Assembly: GCA_018714545.1 (NCBI GenBank)
Contig: DVNG01000085.1
Span: 1-30,393, forward strand
Length of the DNA stretch: 30,393 bases
Direction of reading: 5' to 3'
From: Limousia pullorum
GTDB taxonomy: Bacteria; Bacillota; Clostridia; Oscillospirales; Acutalibacteraceae
The position numbers were made by a program, and so were the translations under genes. The notes under the pieces are model-generated. The model did no database searches. It had not been told where the DNA came from and saw nothing but the letters and a program-made list of their open reading frames with translations. This document shows, one piece after another, positions 22,073-30,312 of this stretch; the stretch's first letter is position 1; every line of letters starts with the position of its first letter.

Positions 22073-23398
22073 ATGAAAAACAATCAATGGTCAAGCAGAC
22101 TGGGCTTTGTTCTCGCCACTGCGGGTGCGGCAATCGGTCTGGGAAATTTATGGAAGTTCCCCTATATAATGGGGCGAAACGGCGGGTTTTCTTTCCTTAT
22201 CGTCTATCTTTTATTTATTGTAATCTTGGGACTTCCGGTTATGATGCTGGAAATGAGCTTGGGAAGATATTCCGGAAAAAACCCCGTTGAAAGCTACAAG
22301 AAAATCAGCAAGAAAGCCGGTATAGTAGGCTTCTTAGGAGTATTCGCAGCTTTTGTAATTTTAAGCTACTACAGCGTTATCGGCGGCTGGATTTTAAAAT
22401 ATCTTTTCAGCTATGTGACAACAGCCAACGCTCCGGCGGATTTTGCGGCGTTCTCCGCAAGCAACGAAACTGTTTTCTGGCATTTCCTGTTTATGGCTTC
22501 TGCGGTTATTATCTGCCTTATGGGTGTTAAGGGCATTGAAAAAGCCAGCAAGTTTATGATGCCGGCTTTGTTCATCCTTATGATTATTATTATTGTAAGA
22601 ACCGTAACACTGCCAAATGCTGTGGAGGGTTTGAAGTTTATGTTTGTTCCCTCCGACAATTCTTCTTTCACATTCACATCCATCAGCGAAGCTTTGGGAC
22701 AGGTTTTCTACTCTCTGAGCTTATGTATGGGTATCACCATAACCTACGGAAGCTATTTGAAAAAGGACGAAAACATCCCAAAAAGCTGTGCACAGGTTGC
22801 TGTTATGGATACAGCCATTGCGGTTTTGGCAGGTATAGCCATATTCCCTGCTGTGTTCTCCTTTGGACTTGACGTTCAGCAAGGCCCTGGACTTATCTTC
22901 GGAACATTGCCGAAAATCTTCAGCGAAATAGGCGGCGGATTTATCTTTGCAATCGCTTTCTTTATTCTTGTGTTCTTTGCCGCTGTAACAAGCGCCATCG
23001 CTTTACTTGAGGTTCCGGTTTCCTACGTAACTCAGAAATGGAAAATCGGCAGAAAAAAAGCCGTTTTAGGCGTTGGCTTTGCAATATTCCTTTTGGGCGT
23101 TCCAAGCTGTCTGGCAACAGGCGCACTTTCAGGCTTTACAGTTGCAGGATACAACTTCTTCGACCTTATGAGCGTGTTCACAGACAACATTCTTCTTCCT
23201 CTCAGCGGACTTTTGATGTGCTGGTTTGTAGGCTGGAGATGGGAACCGAAAATCCTTGCCAACGAAATGGCCTTAGGCGCAAAGAAATTCAAGCTTGCAA
23301 AGGTATGGGTATTCACAATAAAGTATATCACCCCAATACTGATACTTGTGGTAACAATAAGCGGATTTGTAAATATCTACAACACCGTTACCGCTTAA
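22073..23398 (+). CDS. Sodium-dependent symporter, SNF family (LeuT fold)
   Basis: 441 residues from ATG 22073, chosen because AGAAAGG lies 8 bases upstream and the first helix then begins at the family position; the frame is open for 22 more codons that would overlap the promoter. The first helix carries the unwound sodium/substrate segment ATAGAAIGLGNLWKFPY (about 13-29), and about eleven membrane segments follow. This is the bacterial neurotransmitter:sodium symporter family, whose members take up amino acids such as tryptophan, tyrosine or alanine; the substrate cannot be read from the sequence. It is a single-gene unit with its own promoter and terminator. Confidence 0.94.
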   Translation: MKNNQWSSRLGFVLATAGAAIGLGNLWKFPYIMGRNGGFSFLIVYLLFIVILGLPVMMLEMSLGRYSGKNPVESYKKISKKAGIVGFLGVFAAFVILSYYSVIGGWILKYLFSYVTTANAPADFAAFSASNETVFWHFLFMASAVIICLMGVKGIEKASKFMMPALFILMIIIIVRTVTLPNAVEGLKFMFVPSDNSSFTFTSISEALGQVFYSLSLCMGITITYGSYLKKDENIPKSCAQVAVMDTAIAVLAGIAIFPAVFSFGLDVQQGPGLIFGTLPKIFSEIGGGFIFAIAFFILVFFAAVTSAIALLEVPVSYVTQKWKIGRKKAVLGVGFAIFLLGVPSCLATGALSGFTVAGYNFFDLMSVFTDNILLPLSGLLMCWFVGWRWEPKILANEMALGAKKFKLAKVWVFTIKYITPILILVVTISGFVNIYNTVTA

Positions 23399-23418
23399 AA
23401 CTTCATATTAAAAAATTA

Positions 23419-23448
23419 AGGGCTGTGCAAATGCACAGCCCTGTTTTT
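23419..23448. terminator. Terminator between symporter and dockerin genes
   Basis: AGGGCTGTGCA (23419-23429) pairs with TGCACAGCCCT (23432-23442), and GTTTTTAT follows on plus. On minus, AATTTTTTAATATG follows, so it likely ends both converging genes. Confidence 0.88.
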
Positions 23449-23454
23449 ATAGAA

Positions 23455-25677
23455 TTAGCTATTTGCTATAGCAGTTTGAATTGCAGTTACATCCGCAACA
23501 CTTATAGAACCGTCGTTGTTAAAATCAGCAGCCGCAATCTGTTTGTCATTAAAGCTTACGCTTTGCGCCAGATAGCTTTGAACCATTGTGGCGTCTGCTA
23601 TGGAAAGAACACCGTCAAGATTTACATCACCCATAAGAGTTTCTTCTTTCTTTCCAACAGTTATAACGCAGGTATCCTTAAGCCCTCCGTCCTCTGACAT
23701 TGCGGTTATTGTGACTGTGCCTTCTTTCAAAGCAGTTACCACACCGTTTGGGCTTACCTTGGCAACTGTTTCGTCAGATGTGCTCCAATAAACCATAGCG
23801 TTTTTCGGCGCTGTAGGCTGTAATGCCGCACCAAGCTTTAAGGTTTCACCAACTGCCATGTCAGCACTGTTTTTATCAAGCTTAATTGATGTAATTTCGC
23901 TTTTTCCGCCCTCTGAATACACATCTGCAATAACAGAACGGTAGGAATAATCTACAAGCTCTCCTGTAGCCTTATCCTTTACATTTTTCAAAGTAACAAG
24001 ATAAACGTCACCCTCTGAAACCGACAGACCTGAGTCATAAAAGCTCATCTGAGAACCTGTTCTGTAGAAATAGTGAGAGTTTGTATTTTCCTCGCTGTCA
24101 CTAAAATTCCACTCTCTTCCTGTGTTGAGATGCTTTACATTAACAGAAGAGCTGTCAGTAAGGCTGTAATCGGAATAAAATACTGTAGTCCAGTTAAATG
24201 TATCCCTGTAAAAAGCGCCTACAGGTGTAACTCCCTTTGACGGCCAGCTTATCAAATCCACATCGGATTTCTGATTTCCGGAAAACTTGTGAACGCCCTG
24301 AGAGGACATACTGTTTGAAGTAGATGTTCCAATTCCTATATTTGTGTAACTGGGGTCAAGAAGATTATAGCGGTGGCCTGCATTTATCGGGTCGCCTGCG
24401 GAATCATCCAAAGCCTTATAAATACTTGACAAAGCCTCTCCCCAGAAAAGGTTCTCGCCATAACCAAGTTGACAAAGCTCATAAAACTCGTCGCTTATGC
24501 CCTCAACCTTAGGCGGATTGTGAGGCGACGGGTTTGAAATACCGTTTCTGGAAAGATAAGCGGTATATGCCGCTTTTGCCTGTGCTCCCTGACAAAGCTC
24601 TTCATCCATCTGCAGCTCGCTAAGTCCTGCGCCCACTCTTATGCAGTTTAAGAACAACACAGCACCTTTAAGCACGTTTTCGTTTATCTTTCCCGCTGTT
24701 ATTGGCAGAGTATCATAGGATGGCTGCTCCACATAATAATTACTTACACCTGAGTTGTACAGCTCAACTGATTCAACATATATATCGTGCATTTTGCTTA
24801 TTGTTTCTTTTTCCTCATCGGTATATTCCACTTCTGTTAAATCAAACATATCAGGATTTACATATCCTATCACATAACAAGCTGTACCGTCTTTCATATA
24901 GAATATAAATGCGGCATTATTTATATTATCCGGAACCTTGTATCTTCTTGCACCGTTTGCAAAATCAAGGGGATTAAAAAAGCTTCTGTAAGGGCCTGAC
25001 ATTCCCATTACACTGTATTTTACATATCCTTCTTTTCCTGTATTATTCGCATACTCAATCAAATTGCTTCCGTTTTCCGCAAGCTGAAGATTATAAGCAT
25101 ATGTATTTTCATCGAATACCACCGGTGTGTCATAGCCGTACAGCTTTGAAACTCCGTTGAACATCAAAACAGAATGGCGGCACAAAGCTGTGTCATACTT
25201 ATCAATATCAGAGAAAAACTTATCCTGATATGCCTGCTGTGACAAATCTATATTCGGGTAATAATATCCAACATAACCCAGAATATTCTCATTGTCGTCG
25301 GTCATCCTTGTGCCTGAAACATAATAGTCATCCTTATCCCCAAAGCTGTACTTGGGAGTTCTGTAACCCTCGGAAATACTTCCGAAAGCTGCTATTCCGT
25401 CCTGAGCATTTGTTTCTATATAGAGATAATCACTGTAGTTATCACCATAGAAAGTACATGCCTTTCCTCCGAAAGGAGACACGGTTTCAAGCTTAGGCTC
25501 TCCGAAAAGCTTCTTAACATCGGAAAGACCCATATCCTTTGTGACTGTTTTTCCGCCCACAATTATAAGGGCATTATCTGGGAAATCATCTGCCGCAGCA
25601 GCTGTCACAGGCAATACGCTTACAATCAATGAAAAAACCAAAAATAAAAGCAATCCTTTTTTCAATAGATTTTTCAC
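23455..25677 (-). CDS. Secreted CAP-domain protein with Big2 and type I dockerin
   Basis: 740 residues. A signal peptide (1-28, cleavage near AAAAD) is followed by an N-terminal region (about 30-280) like the CAP-associated module, a CAP/SCP domain (about 335-480; LFLNCIRVGAGL, GYGENLFWG, INAGHRYNLLDPSYTNIGIG), a strand-rich linker (about 490-590), a Big2 domain (about 595-674; LKLGAALQPTAP, YWSTSDETVAKVSPNGVVTALKEG split by the linker), and a dockerin at 682-740. The two dockerin calcium repeats are DVNLDGVLSIADATMVQSYL and DFNNDGSISVADVTAIQTAI. The dockerin implies binding to a cohesin on a scaffoldin or the cell surface. The start is GTG 25677 behind AGAGGAA. Enzyme activity of bacterial CAP domains is unsettled. 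Confidence 0.93.
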   Translation of the reverse strand: MKNLLKKGLLLFLVFSLIVSVLPVTAAAADDFPDNALIIVGGKTVTKDMGLSDVKKLFGEPKLETVSPFGGKACTFYGDNYSDYLYIETNAQDGIAAFGSISEGYRTPKYSFGDKDDYYVSGTRMTDDNENILGYVGYYYPNIDLSQQAYQDKFFSDIDKYDTALCRHSVLMFNGVSKLYGYDTPVVFDENTYAYNLQLAENGSNLIEYANNTGKEGYVKYSVMGMSGPYRSFFNPLDFANGARRYKVPDNINNAAFIFYMKDGTACYVIGYVNPDMFDLTEVEYTDEEKETISKMHDIYVESVELYNSGVSNYYVEQPSYDTLPITAGKINENVLKGAVLFLNCIRVGAGLSELQMDEELCQGAQAKAAYTAYLSRNGISNPSPHNPPKVEGISDEFYELCQLGYGENLFWGEALSSIYKALDDSAGDPINAGHRYNLLDPSYTNIGIGTSTSNSMSSQGVHKFSGNQKSDVDLISWPSKGVTPVGAFYRDTFNWTTVFYSDYSLTDSSSVNVKHLNTGREWNFSDSEENTNSHYFYRTGSQMSFYDSGLSVSEGDVYLVTLKNVKDKATGELVDYSYRSVIADVYSEGGKSEITSIKLDKNSADMAVGETLKLGAALQPTAPKNAMVYWSTSDETVAKVSPNGVVTALKEGTVTITAMSEDGGLKDTCVITVGKKEETLMGDVNLDGVLSIADATMVQSYLAQSVSFNDKQIAAADFNNDGSISVADVTAIQTAIANS

Positions 25678-25715
25678 TTATTATTCCTCTTCATTTAGAA
25701 TTTGCTTTTAATTCT

Positions 25716-25743
25716 ATTATAGCACCTTAATAAACAAAGTCAA
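25716..25743 (-). promoter_or_regulatory. Promoter of the CAP-dockerin gene
   Basis: On the minus strand TTGACT (25738-25743), a 16-base spacer and a perfect TATAAT (25716-25721) lie about 40 bases before the GTG start. Confidence 0.75.
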
Positions 25744-25761
25744 TTATAAAAGATATAAATG

Positions 25762-25792
25762 AAAAAGCAGAACCCCGAAAACAGGGTTCTGC
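25762..25792 (-). terminator. Terminator of the amino acid ABC operon
   Basis: GCAGAACCC (25767-25775) pairs with GGGTTCTGC (25784-25792); TTTTTC follows on the minus strand. It begins 19 bases after the ATPase stop. Confidence 0.88.
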
Positions 25793-25811
25793 CGAAAATA
25801 AACTATTAAAA

Positions 25812-26549
25812 TTACAAAATGCTGTTGAGGAAGTTTTTGCATCTGTCGGTTTTCGGGTTTGTGAAAAACTCCTGAGGTGTGTTTTCCTCTATCATTTTTC
25901 CCTGGTCCATAAAGATAACCCTTGTTGCCGCTTCCTTTGCAAAGCCCATTTCGTGAGTAACAATTATCATTGTCATTCCGGATTTTGCAAGGGCTTTCAT
26001 AACGTCCAAAACCTCTCCAACCATTTCAGGGTCAAGAGCTGATGTAGGCTCGTCAAAAAGCATTACGTCCGGCTCCATGCACAATGCACGGACGATAGCT
26101 ATTCTCTGCTTCTGACCGCCGGAAAGCTGTGAAGGATAAGCGTTTGCTCTGTCCTCAAGTCCTACTCTTTTGAGAAGCTCCATTGCCTTAGCCTCTGCCT
26201 CAGCCTTGCTCTTCTTTAAAAGCTTCATAGGAGCCAAGGTCATGTTTTTAAGTATTGTAAGATGTGGGAAAAGATTGAACTGCTGGAAAACCATTCCCAT
26301 TTTCTGTCTGTGCTTGTTGATATCAACCTTTGGGTCTGTGATGTCTGCGCCCTCAAAAATAATCTGTCCTGATGAGGGAACCTCCAAAAGGTTTAAAGAG
26401 CGGAGAAATGTTGACTTACCTGAACCGGACGGGCCGATAATTACTACAACCTCGCCCTTTTTAATCTCTGTGCTTACTCCGTTCAATGCGTGAAGCTGTC
26501 CGTAGCTTTTTACAAGGTCTTTTACTGTAATCAATGCATCAGTGCTCAC
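25812..26549 (-). CDS. Polar amino acid ABC transporter ATP-binding protein
   Basis: 245 residues from GTG 26549. I prefer this to ATG 26570 because AAAGGAGG lies between the two, directly after that ATG. Walker A GPSGSGKST (39-47), Q-loop FQQFNLF, signature LSGGQ (142-146), Walker B VMLFDEPTSALD (162-173) and switch His199 are all canonical. The sequence is of the GlnQ/HisP class that drives uptake of polar amino acids. It overlaps the permease stop by 11 bases. The amino acid specificity cannot be told from this subunit. Confidence 0.95.
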   Translation of the reverse strand: MSTDALITVKDLVKSYGQLHALNGVSTEIKKGEVVVIIGPSGSGKSTFLRSLNLLEVPSSGQIIFEGADITDPKVDINKHRQKMGMVFQQFNLFPHLTILKNMTLAPMKLLKKSKAEAEAKAMELLKRVGLEDRANAYPSQLSGGQKQRIAIVRALCMEPDVMLFDEPTSALDPEMVGEVLDVMKALAKSGMTMIIVTHEMGFAKEAATRVIFMDQGKMIEENTPQEFFTNPKTDRCKNFLNSIL

Positions 26550-27294
26550 TCTTACGCAGCCTCCTTTCAACTATTCCCACAAGCTTGGTAAGGATTATAA
26601 CTATCACAAGGTAAATAACCGCAATACTGATATACGGGAAGAAAGGCTCGTAAGTTGCGGTCTGAATCTTCATAGCCGCTCTTGTAAGGTCTGTACCTGC
26701 AATGTAACCTACAACTGATGTTTCCTTGAGCAAAGCTATAAACTCGTTGAGAAGAGCAGGCAAAACGTTTTTAATTGCCTGAGGAAGTATAATAAAGAGC
26801 ATTGTCTGGAAATAATTAAGTCCCAAGCTTCTTCCGGCTTCATTTTGTCCACGGTCGATTGACATGATACCGGAACGGAAAATCTCTGCAACATATGCAG
26901 CTGAGTTAAGACCGAAACCAACAATAGCAACCGCCAAAGCGTTTACCACGCTGGTAAGTATTATAAAGTACAAAATCAAAAGCTGAACAACAATAGGAGT
27001 TCCTCTGAAAATTGTAAGATAGAGCTTGCAAACTCCGTTAAAGAATTTAAGCAAAAAGCTTCCCAAACCCTTTTTCTTTGTAAGCTCTTCCTTTCTCAAG
27101 TCGTGTGTTGTTCTTACAGCAGCTATAATAAAGCCCAAAGCAATACCGATTACAGCAGCAAACAAAGTGATTAAAAGAGTGTTGCCCAAACCCTCAAGAA
27201 TCATCTTGTATCTGTCCTGTGTGATAAAGGTCGCTACAAACGGGTCAACAACGCTGTCCTGCCACCATACGCCGATGGAATCAAAAAAATTCAA
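26539..27294 (-). CDS. Polar amino acid ABC transporter permease
   Basis: 251 residues of the HisM/GlnP type with about five membrane helices. The ATPase-contacting EAA loop is at about 150-180 (GQNEAGRSLGLNYFQTMLFIILPQAIKNVLPALLNE). The helix before it includes FRGTPIVVQLLILYF, the standard family signature. A single permease gene suggests a homodimer in the membrane. An insert of charged residues (about 65-80, HDLRKEELTKKKG) is somewhat long. It is coupled to the ATPase gene and lies downstream of the binding-protein gene with a terminator between. Confidence 0.94.
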   Translation of the reverse strand: MNFFDSIGVWWQDSVVDPFVATFITQDRYKMILEGLGNTLLITLFAAVIGIALGFIIAAVRTTHDLRKEELTKKKGLGSFLLKFFNGVCKLYLTIFRGTPIVVQLLILYFIILTSVVNALAVAIVGFGLNSAAYVAEIFRSGIMSIDRGQNEAGRSLGLNYFQTMLFIILPQAIKNVLPALLNEFIALLKETSVVGYIAGTDLTRAAMKIQTATYEPFFPYISIAVIYLVIVIILTKLVGIVERRLRKSEH

Positions 27295-27343
27295 TCATCT
27301 CACCCTTTTCCTTTAATTAAAAAATCGTCCGAATATAAAACCT

Positions 27344-27378
27344 TTAAAAAAAAGAGACTGCCGAAACGACAGCCTCTT
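27344..27378 (-). terminator. Terminator between binding-protein and permease genes
   Basis: On the minus strand AAGAGGCTGTCG pairs with CGGCAGTCTCTT (stem about 12 bp with wobbles), followed by a run of T. Read-through would allow reduced expression of the permease and ATPase relative to the binding protein, as is common for such operons. Confidence 0.8.
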
Positions 27379-27420
27379 AGATTTACACATCTGTCATTAG
27401 AAAGATATGAAATTTTTAAA

Positions 27421-28215
27421 TCACTCTCTAACGATGATTACGTTCTTTGATGTTGTATATGTGTTTGTAAAATCAACGCTCTCAAGTCTTTCCTCAGTAA
27501 CAGTCATACCTGCTGCGCCGAAGTCAGCCTTACCTGAATCAACAGCTGCGATGATTCCCTCAAATTCCATGTCAAGGATTTCAAGCTCATATCCAAGCTT
27601 GTCGCAGATAGCCTTTGCGATATCAGCGTCAATACCTACAACCTTGTTGTCCTGGATGAACTCATATGGTGGGAATGTAGCGTTTGTAGCCATTACCAAT
27701 TTGCCGTTAGGATACTCTGTTCCTTCCGGAGTTTCATAAGGTGTTTTACCAGCGTTATCGCCGATGTAGTTGTCCTTAATCTTCTGGAGAGTTCCGTCAG
27801 CCTCAAGCTCTGCCAAAGCAGTGTTGAACTTGTCGAGAAGCTCTGTGTTGCCCTTCTTTACGCAGATAGCGTAATCTTCCGGCTCAAAAGTATCTTCCAA
27901 AATCTTAATGCCGTCATTAGAAGCAACATAGTTCTTTGCAGGCTCTTCGTCGATAATAACGCAGTCTACCTTGCCCTGCTTCAAAGCCTGAACAGCGAGG
28001 ATACCGCTGTTGAACTGTGAAACTGTTGCGCCCTCGTTTGCTGCATAGTCAGCTGCAACAACTGTGTCACCTGTTGTTCCGATCTGAACACCGATTGTCT
28101 TTCCTGCAAGATCTTCCTTGCTGTTTACAGTGTTTTCAGGAGCAGAATTTCCTCCGCATGCTGCAAGGCTCAAGCACATAACAACTGCAAGAACGATAGA
28201 AATAACTTTCTTCAT
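27421..28215 (-). CDS. Amino acid ABC transporter substrate-binding lipoprotein
   Basis: 264 residues, an SBP family 3 protein. The signal peptide ends in the lipobox LSLAAC (Cys20), so it is lipid-anchored outside the membrane. The two-lobed domain (about 30-262) shows LAGKTIGVQIGTTGD, VDCVIIDEEPAKNYV, LVMATNATFPPYEFIQDNKVVGIDADIAKAIC and ADFGAAGMTVTEERLESVDFT. The last two are the characteristic SBP_bac_3 strands, but they come in the second half rather than the first: the order is permuted relative to the usual family layout. GGGGGA precedes ATG 28215. Two promoters lie upstream. Confidence 0.92.
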   Translation of the reverse strand: MKKVISIVLAVVMCLSLAACGGNSAPENTVNSKEDLAGKTIGVQIGTTGDTVVAADYAANEGATVSQFNSGILAVQALKQGKVDCVIIDEEPAKNYVASNDGIKILEDTFEPEDYAICVKKGNTELLDKFNTALAELEADGTLQKIKDNYIGDNAGKTPYETPEGTEYPNGKLVMATNATFPPYEFIQDNKVVGIDADIAKAICDKLGYELEILDMEFEGIIAAVDSGKADFGAAGMTVTEERLESVDFTNTYTTSKNVIIVRE

Positions 28216-28235
28216 TTTGTTAGTCCCCCAAACTT

Positions 28236-28263
28236 ATTATATCTACTTTTTATATTCAGACAA
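28236..28263 (-). promoter_or_regulatory. Proximal promoter of the amino acid importer
   Basis: On the minus strand TTGTCT (28258-28263), a 16-base spacer and a perfect TATAAT (28236-28241), about 20 bases before the binding-protein start. AGACA/TGTCT arms overlap its -35. Confidence 0.65.
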
Positions 28264-28281
28264 ATAAAATGTCTACGTTAT

Positions 28282-28310
28282 AATTTACACTTTTACGTCA
28301 CAGTTGTCAA
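28282..28310 (-). promoter_or_regulatory. Distal promoter of the amino acid importer
   Basis: On the minus strand a perfect TTGACA (28305-28310), a 17-base spacer and TAAATT (28282-28287). Two stacked promoters suggest dual control. Confidence 0.55.
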
Positions 28311-28391
28311 TAGAAAAAGAGAATTTTTGAATAAATATTCAGCATAATACAGGAAAAACGTCAATATTCTGTGATTATTTCCGATGGAAGT

Positions 28392-29153
28392 TTAGCTTTT
28401 TCTTTTTTGAATATTATAAGAAGCCTTAAGCAGGATTTTCTCACTTACAAATCTTCTGAAAAATAATCCGACCTTCATTGTAATTCCCGGAACTATAACA
28501 AGCTTTCCTTTAAGTGTCTGGTCAATTGCATACTTTGCCACAGCCTCACTTTTCATGCCGCTGAGGCTGAAATTCACATGGGCGACCTTGTCAAATTCTG
28601 TCTTTACAGGGCCGGGACAAAGTACGCTGATTTTAACAGCACTGCCCTGTCGTCTTAATTCCTCGTAAATTCCCTCTGAAAATCTCAAAACATAATTTTT
28701 AGTGGCATAGTATGTATTCAGCATAGGTCCCGGGAGAAATCCCGCAGAGGATGCAACATTCAAAATCTGACCTCTGTTTCTTTTCATCATATCCTTTAAG
28801 AAAAGCTTTGTAAGAATATGCACAGCGGCAATGTTTGTTTCAATCATCTCAAGCTCCTTTGAAAGAGGTATCTCAGAAAAATATCCGTGATATCCGAAAC
28901 CTGCGTTGTTTATAAGCAGGTCTATTTTCTCGCCTTTTACGAGCTTGTAAAGTCTTACGCACTCTTTTCTTTTGGACAAATCACATTCCACATAGAATGC
29001 CTGTCCCCCGTCCTTGCTGTTGATTTCTTTGGCAATTTCTTTAAGGCGCTGTTCACGTCTTGCAACAAGTATAACATCATATCCCAATGAAGCAAGATAA
29101 AAAGCCATATCCCTGCCCATTCCGGAACTTGCTCCGGTAATCAAAGCTTTCAC
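28392..29153 (-). CDS. Short-chain dehydrogenase/reductase, DltE-like
   Basis: 253 residues, a classical SDR. The NAD(P)-binding glycine motif TGASSGMG is at 6-13, NNAG at 82-85, and the catalytic set is S135, Y148 and K152 (Y-x3-K with the usual 13-residue Ser-Tyr spacing). ARR at 31-33 after the second strand favours NADPH. The C-terminal basic tail (about 225-253) recalls the DltE/YqjQ branch acting on lipid-linked or membrane substrates; the substrate is unknown. The start is GTG 29153 behind AAAGGA. It stands alone, downstream of no other minus-strand gene in the window. Confidence 0.92.
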   Translation of the reverse strand: MKALITGASSGMGRDMAFYLASLGYDVILVARREQRLKEIAKEINSKDGGQAFYVECDLSKRKECVRLYKLVKGEKIDLLINNAGFGYHGYFSEIPLSKELEMIETNIAAVHILTKLFLKDMMKRNRGQILNVASSAGFLPGPMLNTYYATKNYVLRFSEGIYEELRRQGSAVKISVLCPGPVKTEFDKVAHVNFSLSGMKSEAVAKYAIDQTLKGKLVIVPGITMKVGLFFRRFVSEKILLKASYNIQKRKS

Positions 29154-29231
29154 AATGCATCATCCTTTCCGTTTCTTCATGTTTTTTAACATTATAACAC
29201 GGAAAACTATCGTATTAAAGGGAAAAAGGCG

Positions 29232-29261
29232 TTTACATTTAAAATAACTACATGATATAAT
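29232..29261 (+). promoter_or_regulatory. Promoter of the DUF3784-thermonuclease pair
   Basis: TTTACA (29232-29237), an 18-base spacer and a perfect TATAAT (29256-29261), 29 bases before the start codon. Confidence 0.72.
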
Positions 29262-29289
29262 GATAAAAATTACCGTAACGGAGGATTTT

Positions 29290-29661
29290 ATGGGACTTAA
29301 TGATGTTATTGTAGAAATAATACTTATATGTATATTTGCTGTACTGGGACTTATGTACCTGAGCGGCAAATGCAATTTTCTTATACCTAAATACCGCCTG
29401 CTTTCTGATGAGATGAAAAAACGAACCGACGTTAAAAAGCTTTCCAGACTTTTCGGATTTGCTTCCCTTTTCGCCGCTTTGTCCATAGCCGTAATGATAA
29501 CAGGAGGACTTTTAAAAATCCACCTGCTGTTTTTCGGAGGAATTATAATGCTTGGCGCAGATGTTTTCTATATTTTTAATAAAGGAAGCCGCAGCGAAAA
29601 TTTCCTTTTGCCAAAGGATGCCACAAAAGAATCAACACAGGGTGATGAAAATGGAAAATAA
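29290..29661 (+). CDS. DUF3784-type small membrane protein
   Basis: 123 residues from ATG 29290, which follows CGGAGG by 6 bases; an in-frame ATG at 29260 falls in the promoter's -10 and is rejected. Three hydrophobic segments (about 5-25, 54-75, 78-96) with a basic loop KKRTDVKKLSR between the first and second and a hydrophilic tail fit DUF3784 (two to three helix Firmicutes proteins of unknown role). Its end overlaps the nuclease gene by 11 bases, so the two are coupled. Confidence 0.7.
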   Translation: MGLNDVIVEIILICIFAVLGLMYLSGKCNFLIPKYRLLSDEMKKRTDVKKLSRLFGFASLFAALSIAVMITGGLLKIHLLFFGGIIMLGADVFYIFNKGSRSENFLLPKDATKESTQGDENGK

Positions 29662-30235
29662 TAAATTTGCCAAAGGAAGAATTGCCGCAGTTGTTGTGAT
29701 AGCAGTCTGTGCGGTTTTTCTTGTTTTCTTTTTGTCAAAGGGAAATTCAGAGGACTTCAACTTTCTGGACAGTCTGTTTTCGGATGTAACGGAAAACGGA
29801 TTTAAGGTCACAAAAGTCATAGACGGAGATACAATCATAGTTGATTTCCACGATGAAGAAACAACCATAAAACTTATAGGCATAGACGCCCCCGAAGCCG
29901 TCAGCGAAGAGAAAAGCTGTCCATACGGAGAAATATCAAAGGAATATTTAAAAAACCGACTTGAGGGAGAATATGTGGACATAGAGTACGACAATGACAC
30001 CACCGACAGTTCAGGCAGAAACCTCGCATACATATATATAGGAAATGAAATGCTCAATGAAACACTTGTTAAAAACGGATACGCTGTTTTTTCACCAAGC
30101 ACAGAGGACACAAACCGATACAACAATCGTCTTATTGAGGCTCAAAAGTACGCACAAGAGAATAAACTGGGAATGTGGAGCAATGAGGTTTCCGACTATG
30201 ATACAGGAAATATGAAAAACAGCAGTAAAATTTAA
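29651..30235 (+). CDS. Membrane-anchored thermonuclease-like (SNase) protein
   Basis: 194 residues from ATG 29651, chosen because AGGGTG lies 9 bases upstream and the membrane helix then begins near residue 11. The N-terminal helix (about 11-28) tethers or exports the SNase domain (about 50-178). Calcium-site D58/D60 (VIDGDT), D79 and E82 (IDAPE) and R123 (GRNLAYIY) correspond to S. aureus nuclease D21, D40, E43 and R87. The position of the catalytic Arg35 is Lys (K74, IKLIGIDAPE). The fold is secure, but full nuclease activity is uncertain. It is followed within about 30 bases by an insertion sequence. Confidence 0.9.
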   Translation: MENNKFAKGRIAAVVVIAVCAVFLVFFLSKGNSEDFNFLDSLFSDVTENGFKVTKVIDGDTIIVDFHDEETTIKLIGIDAPEAVSEEKSCPYGEISKEYLKNRLEGEYVDIEYDNDTTDSSGRNLAYIYIGNEMLNETLVKNGYAVFSPSTEDTNRYNNRLIEAQKYAQENKLGMWSNEVSDYDTGNMKNSSKI

Positions 30236-30267
30236 TAATCAAAAAATTAAGACCGACGCATTAAATG

Positions 30268-30312
30268 ATATGCACCCCAAAAGTTAGACACTTATGGAGG
30301 TGCATATTTTTT
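30268..30312 (+). promoter_or_regulatory. IS-end hairpin covering the transposase ribosome site
   Basis: ATATGCACC (30268-30276) pairs with GGTGCATAT (30299-30307), followed by TTTTT. CC at 30277-30278 can pair with GG at 30296-30297 past a bulged A, so the GGAGG (30296-30300) is inside the stem. Confidence 0.65.

Noticed and set aside
23038..23697. Plus-strand frame of 219 codons across the symporter end and dockerin 3' end
   Set aside because: It crosses a terminator and two well-supported genes in other frames; the product is Arg/Ser-rich and resembles no protein.
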